Shown here: positions 56,356-64,000 of the stretch, in pieces
How positions within the stretch are numbered: position 1 is the first letter of the stretch
Layout: each line of letters begins with the position of its first letter
Assembly: GCA_018716725.1 (NCBI GenBank)
Contig: DVJP01000015.1
Span: forward strand, 1 to 64,000
DNA from: Candidatus Merdivicinus excrementipullorum
Lineage (GTDB): Bacteria > Bacillota > Clostridia > Oscillospirales > Ruminococcaceae
Length of the DNA: 64,000 nucleotides
Direction: 5' to 3'
Notes under the pieces: generated by a model
Told to the model about the DNA's origin: nothing
Database searches by the model: none
The model's input: the letters and a program-made list of their open reading frames with translations, nothing else
Program-made: the position numbers and the translations under genes

Positions 56356-57468
56356 TCAGTCTTCCAGCAAATAAAGTCCCCAAACCCCGTCTTTTTTCAG
56401 GAAAGCCCCGCCGGGATAGGGCGCGCCCGCCTCGTATTGGCAGGGGATGATTTCCTTGCCGGTTTCATCCAGCACGCCCCATTGGCCGTCCCGCACCACC
56501 GGTGCAAAGCCGTCCCAGAGGGAGTAGGTATAGCAGGGTTCTTCCAGCTCATATTCTTCGGTATCCGGGTTGTAGAAATAATTGCTGCCCCAGCAGCTTT
56601 CGTAAACAAATTCCGTGGCAAAATTGCCCTCTGCGTCCACATAGGCCCATTTCCCGTCCTTCTGGACCGGGGCCAGGGCTTCGCCGGAGAACCATCCCAC
56701 CTGGTCAAATTCTTCATCGGGGCAGAGGACGTTCCCCTCTATATCGGCAAAATTCCAGTAGCCGCCGGGTTCGATGTCCACCGCTTCCCCTTCATAATAG
56801 AATAAGGCAGTGTACTGGGTGGGGAAAAAGGTGTCGCCCCGGGTATCTTCCGGTTTCAGCTCTTCAATGCCGTGCCCGCCTTCCACTCCGCCGAAATAGC
56901 GGGGGGCTTCCCCGGGTTCTGTGGCAAATATCTGGTAAGAATCACCACCGTGTCCCGGGCAGAGGGGATAACCGGTAGATTGCTCCAAATCGGCAGAAAG
57001 GGCGTCCCATTTATCCCAGTCCCCGACGCTAACGAGCCAAACCCAGTGCCCCAAAGGACAGAGGTAAACAGGTTCCTCGCTCTGACAGGACAGAATTTCC
57101 GTTTCGTCCTCACGGATAAGCCCCCATAAGCCCTCCTTTCGGACGGTATAAAACTGGGAAGTTTCCCCATGGGACAGCGATGGAAACACTACGTCATCCA
57201 TCCCGGCCGGAACCATCGCCTCATACTCTCCTTCCAAAGTGCGGACGGGGGCGAGGGCGGTTCCTTGGGCGGAGGATTCCCCAGAGCTTTCCGCGGCTGT
57301 GCTTTCCTCAGCGGAAGGCTCCTCGGATACTTCCTCCGCCTGGCTTTCCGCCGCAGAGCTTTCGGCAGCGGAACTTTCCGGCAGGGAGCTTTCCGCCGGA
57401 AGGCCCTGCTTCCCGCAGGCGCTTAGCAGCAGGAGTGTTAAAAATAAGGGCAGCAGACGTTTCATCAT
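56356..57468 (-). CDS. WG-repeat lipoprotein embedded in the pyr operon
   Basis: 370 residues. Signal with lipobox LLSAC (Cys18), then a Ser/Glu/Ala-rich linker (about 25-68, repeats like ESSAAE), then beta-rich WG repeats (EGLWGLIREDE, DGKWAYVDAEG, DGQWGVLDETG, DGVWGLYLLED). It should sit outside the membrane on a flexible stalk. It lies 22 bp after pyrF and 28 bp before carB in the same direction, so it is expressed with pyrimidine genes, where carA would often be found. Its role there is unknown. Ribosome binding site AAAGGGGG. Confidence 0.85.
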   Translation of the reverse strand: MMKRLLPLFLTLLLLSACGKQGLPAESSLPESSAAESSAAESQAEEVSEEPSAEESTAAESSGESSAQGTALAPVRTLEGEYEAMVPAGMDDVVFPSLSHGETSQFYTVRKEGLWGLIREDETEILSCQSEEPVYLCPLGHWVWLVSVGDWDKWDALSADLEQSTGYPLCPGHGGDSYQIFATEPGEAPRYFGGVEGGHGIEELKPEDTRGDTFFPTQYTALFYYEGEAVDIEPGGYWNFADIEGNVLCPDEEFDQVGWFSGEALAPVQKDGKWAYVDAEGNFATEFVYESCWGSNYFYNPDTEEYELEEPCYTYSLWDGFAPVVRDGQWGVLDETGKEIIPCQYEAGAPYPGGAFLKKDGVWGLYLLED

Positions 57469-57490
57469 AAATACCCCCTTTGGAGCAAGG

Positions 57491-58414
57491 TTATTTGATG
57501 GTTACAAACTGCGCAATATCGTCCCGCATGCGGATGGCTTCGGCCCGGGCCGCCTCGGCGTACTGGTTTTCCGCCCAGTCGCCCTTTTTGTAGGCGCAGA
57601 TAATGCCCCGGGAGGAGTTGACAATGGCCCCCAGGCCGTTTTCGTCAAAGGCCCCGGCCACATCCTTGGCCCCGCCGCCCTGGGCGCCGTAGCCCGGCAC
57701 CAGGAAGAAGGTGTGGGGCATTTTGGCCCGCAGCTCGGAAAGCTGTTCCGGATAGGTTGCGCCTACCACTGCGCCCACGGCGGAATAGCCGCTTTCGCCC
57801 CGCAGTTCCTTGCCCCAGTTTTCGCACATTTTGCCCATGACCTCATAGACAGTGCGTTTGCTGATCTTTTTGTCCTGCAATTCCCCGGAGGAGGGGTTGG
57901 AGGTTTTCACCAGGACGAAAATGCCCTTGTCCTGCTCCTTGCAGACCTTTAAAAGGGGGCTGATGCCGTCGGTGCCCAGGTAGCCGTTGACAGTCAGGGC
58001 GTCGCCGCCGAAGGGGGTGGCAATCTGCCCATCCAGGTCAACAGTCCCTAAGTGGGCGGCGGCGTAGGCCTCCATGGTGGAGCCGATGTCGTTGCGCTTG
58101 CCGTCGATGATGACGTACATGCCCTTTTCCTGGGCGTAGGTGATGGTTTCGGCAAAGGCTTTCATGCCGTACCAGCCGTACATTTCATAGTAAGCGGCTT
58201 GGGGCTTGATGGCGGGGACGATGTCGCAGATGGCGTCGATGATCCCTTTGTTGTACTCCAAAACCGCGTAGGCGGCCCCTTCCAGGGGGTCGGGAAATTC
58301 CGGGAGAAAAGCGTCCCGGAGATATTGGGGAACATAGGAGAAGCTGGGGTCTAAGCCCACCACGGTGGGGTTTTTGGTTTCCTTGATTTTGGCAATCAGA
58401 CGTTCAAAAGACAT
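57491..58414 (-). CDS. pyrF: orotidine 5'-phosphate decarboxylase (type 2)
   Basis: 307 residues, the longer subfamily 2. Decarboxylates OMP to UMP. VVGLDPSF near the start, the catalytic set IIDGKRNDIGSTMEAY (Asp-Lys-Asn-Asp), LVKTSNPSSGELQ and FLVPGYGAQGGGAKDV phosphate loop. Third gene of the operon, 12 bp after pyrC. Confidence 0.96.
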   Translation of the reverse strand: MSFERLIAKIKETKNPTVVGLDPSFSYVPQYLRDAFLPEFPDPLEGAAYAVLEYNKGIIDAICDIVPAIKPQAAYYEMYGWYGMKAFAETITYAQEKGMYVIIDGKRNDIGSTMEAYAAAHLGTVDLDGQIATPFGGDALTVNGYLGTDGISPLLKVCKEQDKGIFVLVKTSNPSSGELQDKKISKRTVYEVMGKMCENWGKELRGESGYSAVGAVVGATYPEQLSELRAKMPHTFFLVPGYGAQGGGAKDVAGAFDENGLGAIVNSSRGIICAYKKGDWAENQYAEAARAEAIRMRDDIAQFVTIK

Positions 58415-58426
58415 GATAAATCCTCC

Positions 58427-59707
58427 TTATTCTTCGCAGTTGTATACAATTTCGCCGTCTTTTAGGGTGCAGATGATTTTTCCGGTGAAGTCCATGCCCT
58501 TAAAGACGGTGTTTTTGGACTTGGAATGGAGCTTTTCCGGCTCTACCGTCCAGGTTTTGTCCAGGTCGGCGATAGCCAGGTCGGCGGCGTCCCTCGCCCG
58601 GATGTGCCCGCCGGGAACCCCTAAGATTTTGGCCGGGTTGACGCTCATCAGCTCAATTAACCGGGACAGGGAGATGAGGCCGGATTTCACAAGGCCGGTA
58701 TAACTGGCGGCAAAGCTGGTTTCCAATCCCACGACGCCGTTGGGAGCCTTTACAAAATCGGCTTTCTCCTCTTTGGCGTGGGGGGCGTGGTCGGTGACGA
58801 TGCAGTCGACAGTGCCGTCTATCACCGCTTCCCGCATGGCCTGCACATCGGATTCCTCCCGCAGGGGCGGGTTCATCCGGTAGTCGGCGTCCCGTTTCCG
58901 CAAAAGCTCGTGGGTCAGCAGGAAATAGTGAGGTGCCGTTTCGCAGGTGACCTTCACCCCCCGCTTTTTGGCGGAACGGATGAAATCTACCGCCCCGGCG
59001 GTGCTCACATGGGCAATGTGGATCCGGGTATCTGCCGAATCGGCCAGGGCGATTTCCCGGGCGGTAATGGCGTCCTCGCTGGCCCGGTCCATGCCGGGGA
59101 CGCCCAGCTCCGCCGAAACCGTCCCTTTGTGCATGATGCCGCCGTTTATCAGCTCCAAATCTTCACAGTGGGAAATGGTCAGCAGGCCGTTTTGCTCCGC
59201 TGAAACCATCCCTTCCCGCATGAGCCGGGCGGAAGGAACGGGTTTTCCATCGTCGGATACCGCCACAGCCCCCGCCGCTTTCAGAGCGGCCATGTCGGTG
59301 AGGGTTTCCCCCTGCATCCCCCTGGTAATGGCGGCCACCGGGTACACATGGGCTTTGGCGGATGCCGCTTTTTCTAAGATATATTGGAGCACATCCGGGG
59401 AATCGGCAACGGGCTTGGTGTTGGGCATGCAGGCCACCGCCGTGACCCCGCCGGCTGCCGCAGCTTCACACCCGGTGAGGATGTCCTCCTTGTGGGTAAA
59501 GCCCGGGTCCCGCAGATGAACGTGCATGTCAATAAGCCCCGGGAAGGCGGTTTTGCCGGACATATCCAGGACGGTTTCGCCTGGTTCCGGGGAAAGATTT
59601 CCGGCAACTGCCGCAAACTTCCCGTCCTTGACCCGGATGTCGCCGGTAAAGTCCAAGCTGTCCGCCGGACTTACAATGTGCGCATTTTTGAACAGATAGG
59701 ATGGCAT
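58427..59707 (-). CDS. pyrC: dihydroorotase
   Basis: 426 residues, class I. Cyclises carbamoyl-aspartate to dihydroorotate. Metal site DMHVHLRDPG (His62, His64), metal-site His in IAHVSTAG, and the DHAPHAKEEK loop with catalytic Asp. Follows pyrR after 20 bp. Confidence 0.96.
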   Translation of the reverse strand: MPSYLFKNAHIVSPADSLDFTGDIRVKDGKFAAVAGNLSPEPGETVLDMSGKTAFPGLIDMHVHLRDPGFTHKEDILTGCEAAAAGGVTAVACMPNTKPVADSPDVLQYILEKAASAKAHVYPVAAITRGMQGETLTDMAALKAAGAVAVSDDGKPVPSARLMREGMVSAEQNGLLTISHCEDLELINGGIMHKGTVSAELGVPGMDRASEDAITAREIALADSADTRIHIAHVSTAGAVDFIRSAKKRGVKVTCETAPHYFLLTHELLRKRDADYRMNPPLREESDVQAMREAVIDGTVDCIVTDHAPHAKEEKADFVKAPNGVVGLETSFAASYTGLVKSGLISLSRLIELMSVNPAKILGVPGGHIRARDAADLAIADLDKTWTVEPEKLHSKSKNTVFKGMDFTGKIICTLKDGEIVYNCEE

Positions 59708-59727
59708 GAATCAATACTCCTTTCCTG

Positions 59728-60405
<678 letters not shown>

Positions 60406-60410
60406 TTCTT

Positions 60411-60439
60411 ATTGTACCCGTTTTTGGGCGTTTTGTAAA
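60411..60439 (-). promoter_or_regulatory. promoter of the pyr operon
   Basis: Minus strand TTTACA (60439-60434), 17-bp spacer, TACAAT (60416-60411). Confidence 0.75.
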
Positions 60440-60516
60440 GGGTTTCCCAAAGTTTTTTCAACAGTTTTACAAGTGCCACAATTTTAGAAAATGCTCTTTC
60501 CTTCTTTTGGGGTTTA

Positions 60517-60525
60517 TGATACAAT
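60517..60525 (+). promoter_or_regulatory. extended -10 for the DUF4364 gene
   Basis: TGATACAAT, a TGn-extended -10 box, 55 bp before the ATG; no good -35. Confidence 0.5.
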
Positions 60526-60579
60526 AAAAACAGACCATATACGGCGGATTTGCAATGATCCCAGCAAAGGAGTGTCATC

Positions 60580-61116
60580 ATGCCTGAACCCATCCTTGCC
60601 GGCATCCCGGCCGGCGGACTGAAAGAAACTTATGAAGTGAAAATCCTCATCTGCTACCTGCTGGATTCTGTGGGAGCCCCCCTGACTTTGGACCAGATCT
60701 GCGAGATCTGCACGGCGGACGGGGTAGTGGATTATTTCACCCTCTGCACCGCCATGCGGGAGCTGGAGGAAAACGGGAACCTGGTCCGAGAAAAAGAAGG
60801 CTGCGTTTTGACGGACCTTGGCCGGGAAACGGTGGAGAATTTAAAAAAAGCCCTGCCTTCCTCCCTGCGGGACGCCATCGTCCGGCGGGGCATGGCGCTG
60901 CTGGCCCGGATGCGGCGGGAAAAGGAAGTGACGGCGGAGGTCAAGCCGGACGGCAGCGGGTATCAGGTGATCTGTTCCCTTCACGAAGGGAGCCTCACCT
61001 TCTTTTCCATGGCCTTTTACGCCCCGGACCGGGTGCAGGCGGATATTATTGCAGGGAATTTCCGAAAAAAAGCGCCGGAGCTTTACGAAAGCCTGATCGG
61101 GACCCTGACCGAATAG
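60580..61116 (+). CDS. DUF4364 family winged-helix protein
   Basis: 178 residues. An N-terminal winged-helix-like segment (about 15-85: VKILICYLLDSVGAPLTLDQICEICTADGVVDYFTLCTAMRELEENGNLVREKEGCVLTDLG) and a C-terminal beta domain. The family is widespread in Clostridia and of unknown role, probably DNA-binding. Divergent from the pyr operon. Ribosome binding site AAAGGAG. Followed by element A in the same orientation. Confidence 0.85.
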   Translation: MPEPILAGIPAGGLKETYEVKILICYLLDSVGAPLTLDQICEICTADGVVDYFTLCTAMRELEENGNLVREKEGCVLTDLGRETVENLKKALPSSLRDAIVRRGMALLARMRREKEVTAEVKPDGSGYQVICSLHEGSLTFFSMAFYAPDRVQADIIAGNFRKKAPELYESLIGTLTE

Positions 61117-61147
61117 GCAGACGGGCAATCCGAACTGTAATTGGGTG

Positions 61148-61345
61148 TTGTAAGGGCCGGGCCGGCGGGGTAACCCCGCAGTTAATTCGCCGCGGCCGCA
61201 CAGCCCCACACCAACCGCCGGGCGGCGAAATGAATTCGCCGACTTGATGGGGTTTTATTCCTGTCGTTAACATTCCGGAAAAATCGCGGGCCGGGAAACC
61301 CGGCCCCTACAAAAATCTATTTTTCGATTGGTTTTACAGAAACGA
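61148..61345 (+). repeat. composite of element A inside element B-like ends
   Basis: Left end TTGTAAGGGCCGGGC (61148), right end GGGCCGGG-AAA-CCCGGCCCCTACAA (about 61290-61315). Between them, in plus orientation: hairpin GCGGGG-TAA-CCCCGC, GTTAATTCGCCGCGGC, CCAACCGCCGGG, and stem CGGCGAA/TTCGCCG around ATGAA. Fills the 253 bp between the DUF4364 gene and radC; a hairpin GCGGG-GCCTT-CCCGC lies at the radC stop. Confidence 0.75.
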
Positions 61346-61369
61346 TGGGGCGGCGGGGCCTTCCCGCAA

Positions 61370-62275
61370 TTATTGCAGGCTGTCCTGCTGGACGCCCAGA
61401 TACCCCATTTCCATCATGGAAACATAATTCCCGCCGGCCACCACAAAATGATCCAGCAGTTCAATGCCCAACGGTTTTAATACGCCGTACAGCCAGGATG
61501 TCACCCGGACGTCCTGGGAAGAAGGCCGGGCCAGTCCGTGGGGATGGTTGTGAGCCAGGATCACATTGGCTGCTTTGCACTGGAAGGCGGTTTCCGCTAT
61601 CTTCCGCACGTCGATGGACGCTTGGGAAAGGCCGCCGGTGGAAATCTTTTCGCACTTGAGCAGCTTGCAGACGTTGTTGAAGCACAGAAGGTAAACGGAC
61701 TCCTCCGTCTGCCCCATGAATTTGGGAATCAGGAAATTCCCGATTTTTTCGCTGCTGTTTAACGGCTCCTCCTCCGGCGTCTGCGTCCGTTCCAAATACC
61801 GCCCAAACAGCGGGGGAATCATTTTCAGCAGGACGGCGGCGTTGGCGGTCATTCCCTTCACCGCTTTCAGTGCCTCGTAATCCGCTAAGAACACCTGGCT
61901 GAAAGAGCCGAACCGCTCAATGAGGCGGTGGGCCAGCTCGTTGGTGTCCCGCTGGGGGATACAGAAAAACAAAAGCAGCTCCAGGATATTGTGATCGTCG
62001 AAATGATCCAATCCCTCGTTTAAAAACCGCTGCCGCAGCCGCTCCCGATGCCCGGCGTGGGGGTTCTCGGAACAGGAGGCGGGCGTTTTTTCTTTGGCGG
62101 GATCAGCCGCTTCCTCCGAAACCGCCGCCTTCTTCTTTGGCCGGGAGGATTTTTTCCGGGGCTTGGGTTCCGGCGCGGAAGGCTCCGGCTCCCGTTCTTC
62201 CAAAAGCTCCTCCAGGGAAAACTCCGTAAGCGGCAGCTTTTCCAAAACTTCCCAATTTGTGTGTTCCTTCTCCAT
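61370..62275 (-). CDS. RadC/DUF2466 JAB-domain protein
   Basis: 301 residues. A Pro/Lys-rich N-terminal extension (about 25-65) precedes a helix-hairpin-helix-like segment (LELLLFFCIPQRDTNELAHRLIERFGSF, VKGMTANAAVLLKMI) and the RadC JAMM domain with HNHPHGLARPSSQD metal ligands. Despite the name, a role in DNA repair is doubtful; JAMM proteins are often peptidases or isopeptidases. The basic linker could bind nucleic acid. Ribosome binding site AGGAGGG. Convergent with the DUF4364 gene. Confidence 0.88.
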   Translation of the reverse strand: MEKEHTNWEVLEKLPLTEFSLEELLEEREPEPSAPEPKPRKKSSRPKKKAAVSEEAADPAKEKTPASCSENPHAGHRERLRQRFLNEGLDHFDDHNILELLLFFCIPQRDTNELAHRLIERFGSFSQVFLADYEALKAVKGMTANAAVLLKMIPPLFGRYLERTQTPEEEPLNSSEKIGNFLIPKFMGQTEESVYLLCFNNVCKLLKCEKISTGGLSQASIDVRKIAETAFQCKAANVILAHNHPHGLARPSSQDVRVTSWLYGVLKPLGIELLDHFVVAGGNYVSMMEMGYLGVQQDSLQ

Positions 62276-62381
62276 CCCTGTCCCTCCTGAGTGTGTCTTT
62301 TATCAGTATACCATAAAAATCCAATTCTGCAAATGCCTGGTTTTTTCGGGGATACCGGTAGAATTTTTTTCTGTTTTGTAG

Positions 62382-62387
62382 TATAAT
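62382..62387 (+). promoter_or_regulatory. -10 box for the cysteine desulfurase-thiI operon
   Basis: TATAAT 41 bp before the TTG start; the -35 region is T-rich and not clear. Confidence 0.5.
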
Positions 62388-62427
62388 GAGGGGTAAAGTT
62401 TGATTCGGGCTGCAAAGGAGAATCTCA

Positions 62428-63570
62428 TTGGAAATTTATCTGGACAACTGCGCCACCACCCGGGTGTGCCATGAAGCGGCTGCCGCCTGCCTCCGGGTTA
62501 TGACGGAGGATTACGGCAACCCCTCCTCCCTGCACAAAAAGGGCATGGAGGCGGAAAATATCCTGACTTCCGCCCGGCGCACAATCGGGAAAATGCTGGG
62601 CTGCGACGGGGACTGCGTTATTTTTACGGGCAGCGCTACGGAAAGCAACAACCTGGCCATTTTAGGGGCCGCAGCCGCCAATCCCCGGGGAGGGAAAACT
62701 ATTGTCACCACCACTGTGGAGCACCCTTCCGTGGCCAAAACAGTGGAGTATCTGGAAGAACAGGGCTACACCGTCCGCCGGGTGGCCCCGAAACCCGACG
62801 GCAATTTTGATCCCCAGGATTTCCTGGACGCGGTGGATGCGGACACCCTGCTCCTCACCTTTATGATGGTCAACAACGAAATGGGGACCGTTTTGCCCTA
62901 TCAGGCCGTGATCCCGGCTTTAAAAAAGAAATACCCCCGGCTGATGATCCACATGGACGTAGTGCAGGGGTTTGCCAAATACCCCTTATCGGTGAAGCGG
63001 CTGGACGTTGACCTGCTGACCTTCAGCGGGCATAAGCTTTACGCCCCCAAAGGAATCGGCGCGCTGTATGTAAAAAAGGGCGTCCGCTTAAAACCCGTCA
63101 TCCATGGCGGCGGCCAGGAAAAGGGCCTGCGCTCCGGCACCCACGCGGTGCAGCTGGCAGCCGGGCTTCAGGAGGCCCTGGAGCTTTGCGCCAAAAACCG
63201 GGAGGCCTTCCAGGCCCATTACGCCGCTTTGAACCAAAGGCTGCGGGAAGGGGCCGCGAAACTGGAGAATGTTCTGGTCAATTCCCCGGAAAACGGCGCG
63301 CCCCATCTGGTAAACCTTTCGGTCATGGGGGTTCCCTCGGAAATTATGCTCCACTTTTTGGAAACCAAGGGGATTTATGTGTCCAGCGGCTCGGCCTGCG
63401 CCAAAGGTGCCAAAAGCTCGGTGCTGGCGGCTTACGGCCTGCCGGACGAGCGCATTAAATCCGCTTTGCGGGTGAGCTTTTCCAAGGACAATACCCCGGA
63501 GGATATCGATGCTTTGCTGGAAGCATTATCGGAGGGAATTTCTAAATACCGCCGGATCGCGTCCCTGTAA
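62428..63570 (+). CDS. cysteine desulfurase (NifS/IscS family)
   Basis: 380 residues. Transfers sulfur from cysteine to an enzyme persulfide. PLP Lys203 in SGHKLYAPKG, Asp177 in HMDVVQG, His99 in VEHPS, and the persulfide Cys324 in SSGSACAKGAKS. Begins at TTG 62428, fixed by AAAGGAG 8 nt upstream. Followed by thiI after 63 bp, so it probably feeds sulfur for tRNA 4-thiouridine, like NifZ in Bacillus. Confidence 0.95.
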   Translation: MEIYLDNCATTRVCHEAAAACLRVMTEDYGNPSSLHKKGMEAENILTSARRTIGKMLGCDGDCVIFTGSATESNNLAILGAAAANPRGGKTIVTTTVEHPSVAKTVEYLEEQGYTVRRVAPKPDGNFDPQDFLDAVDADTLLLTFMMVNNEMGTVLPYQAVIPALKKKYPRLMIHMDVVQGFAKYPLSVKRLDVDLLTFSGHKLYAPKGIGALYVKKGVRLKPVIHGGGQEKGLRSGTHAVQLAAGLQEALELCAKNREAFQAHYAALNQRLREGAAKLENVLVNSPENGAPHLVNLSVMGVPSEIMLHFLETKGIYVSSGSACAKGAKSSVLAAYGLPDERIKSALRVSFSKDNTPEDIDALLEALSEGISKYRRIASL

Positions 63571-63633
63571 AAATTTTTAAGGGCGCATGATTCGCCTTTA
63601 GAAAACGTACTGCTATAATAGAAAGGAACGATT

Positions 63634-64000
63634 ATGAACGAACTGATTCTCATGAAATACGGGGAAATCGCCTTGAAGGGCCTCAACAAAAGCTCTTTTG
63701 AGGACATCCTCTTAAAAAACATCCGCTGGCGGATGCGGGATATGGGCCGGCTCCGGCTGCGGAAGGCCCAGTCCACCATTTACCTGGAGCCGGAGGACCC
63801 GGAGAGCTTCGATTTTGACGAGGCCATGGACCGGCTCACCAAGATTTTCGGCATCGCTTCCATTTCCCGGGCTTTGGTGGTGGAAAAGAGCTTAGACGCC
63901 ATCCAAAAGGAAATCTGCGGGTATTTGGAGGACCAGCTTTCCTCTGCCCGGACCTTTAAGGTGGAAACCCGCCGTTCCGACAAGCAGTTCCCCTTGAAGT
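63634..64000 (+). CDS. thiI: tRNA 4-thiouridine synthase ThiI, N-terminal part (runs off the window)
   Basis: The first 122 residues are present. MNELILMKYGEIALKGLNKSSFEDILLKNIR is the start of ThiI with the conserved YGEIALKG; the N-terminal ferredoxin-like and part of the THUMP domain (DRLTKIFGIASISRALVVEK, TFKVETRRSDKQFP) follow. The PP-loop and any rhodanese domain lie beyond 64000. Ribosome binding site AAAGGAA; a TATAAT at 63614-63619 could add an internal promoter. Confidence 0.93.
   Translation, partial: MNELILMKYGEIALKGLNKSSFEDILLKNIRWRMRDMGRLRLRKAQSTIYLEPEDPESFDFDEAMDRLTKIFGIASISRALVVEKSLDAIQKEICGYLEDQLSSARTFKVETRRSDKQFPLK

Overview
The window looks like the chromosome of an anaerobic, endospore-forming Clostridia member, perhaps of the Oscillospirales/Ruminococcaceae type. 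This rests on sporulation genes (spoVS, sipL-spoIVA, spoIIGA-sigE), a clostridial glycogen operon with the GlgC/GlgD pair, a methionine synthase split from its activation domain, a PyrR-attenuated pyr operon, moderately high GC and strong AGGAGG-type ribosome binding sites. Family placement is inference; there is no rRNA in the window.

Layout. 1-2.9 kb: end of a tRNA-Met, tRNA-Trp, a GH27 alpha-galactosidase with a small Cys-rich protein, and a secreted transglutaminase-fold protein behind a possible cloverleaf-structured leader. 2.9-10 kb: TPR/YD-repeat lipoprotein, a large putative glycosidase, two GNAT acetyltransferases, lactate dehydrogenase, a methyltransferase and a YerC-type regulator. 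10-14.3 kb: PHP phosphoesterase, ClC transporter, Hsp33, YmdB phosphodiesterase, SpoVS. 14.3-26.6 kb: glycogen metabolism (glgP; the operon glgB-like/glgC/glgD/glgA; a divergent GH13 amylase, a CPBP protease and a GH43-like protein). 26.6-27.3 kb: a compact candidate type I toxin-antitoxin locus and rhamnose mutarotase. 27.4-32.2 kb: methionine synthesis. 32.2-35 kb: phosphoesterase and GH2 glycosidase. 35.4-38.5 kb: spore coat morphogenesis (sipL, spoIVA). 38.9-43.8 kb: siroheme/4Fe-4S reductase, a repeat field, and mannonate (hexuronate) catabolism with a divergent AraC regulator. 43.8-48 kb: LCP protein, then spoIIGA-sigE between two inverted copies of a multi-hairpin element. 48-52.7 kb: MarR regulator with a heterodimeric ABC exporter. 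53-60.4 kb: pyr operon. 60.5-64 kb: DUF4364 protein, RadC, cysteine desulfurase and the start of ThiI.

The most unusual content is between the genes. Several families of GC-rich, hairpin-forming repeats occur. Element A begins at or on the stop codon of four genes and has a conserved octanucleotide loop on variable stems. Element B has TTGTAGGGG/CCCCTACAA inverted ends. Element C is about 345 bp, is a chain of hairpins flanked by duplicated terminator hairpins, and its two copies differ by compensatory stem changes. A 342-bp unit carrying a 32-nt perfect palindrome is duplicated in tandem near 40 kb. Other notable signals are a branching-enzyme homologue without its catalytic acids, a transglutaminase-fold protein with Cys replaced by Ser, and a SpoIIGA gene lacking an ordinary start and stop.
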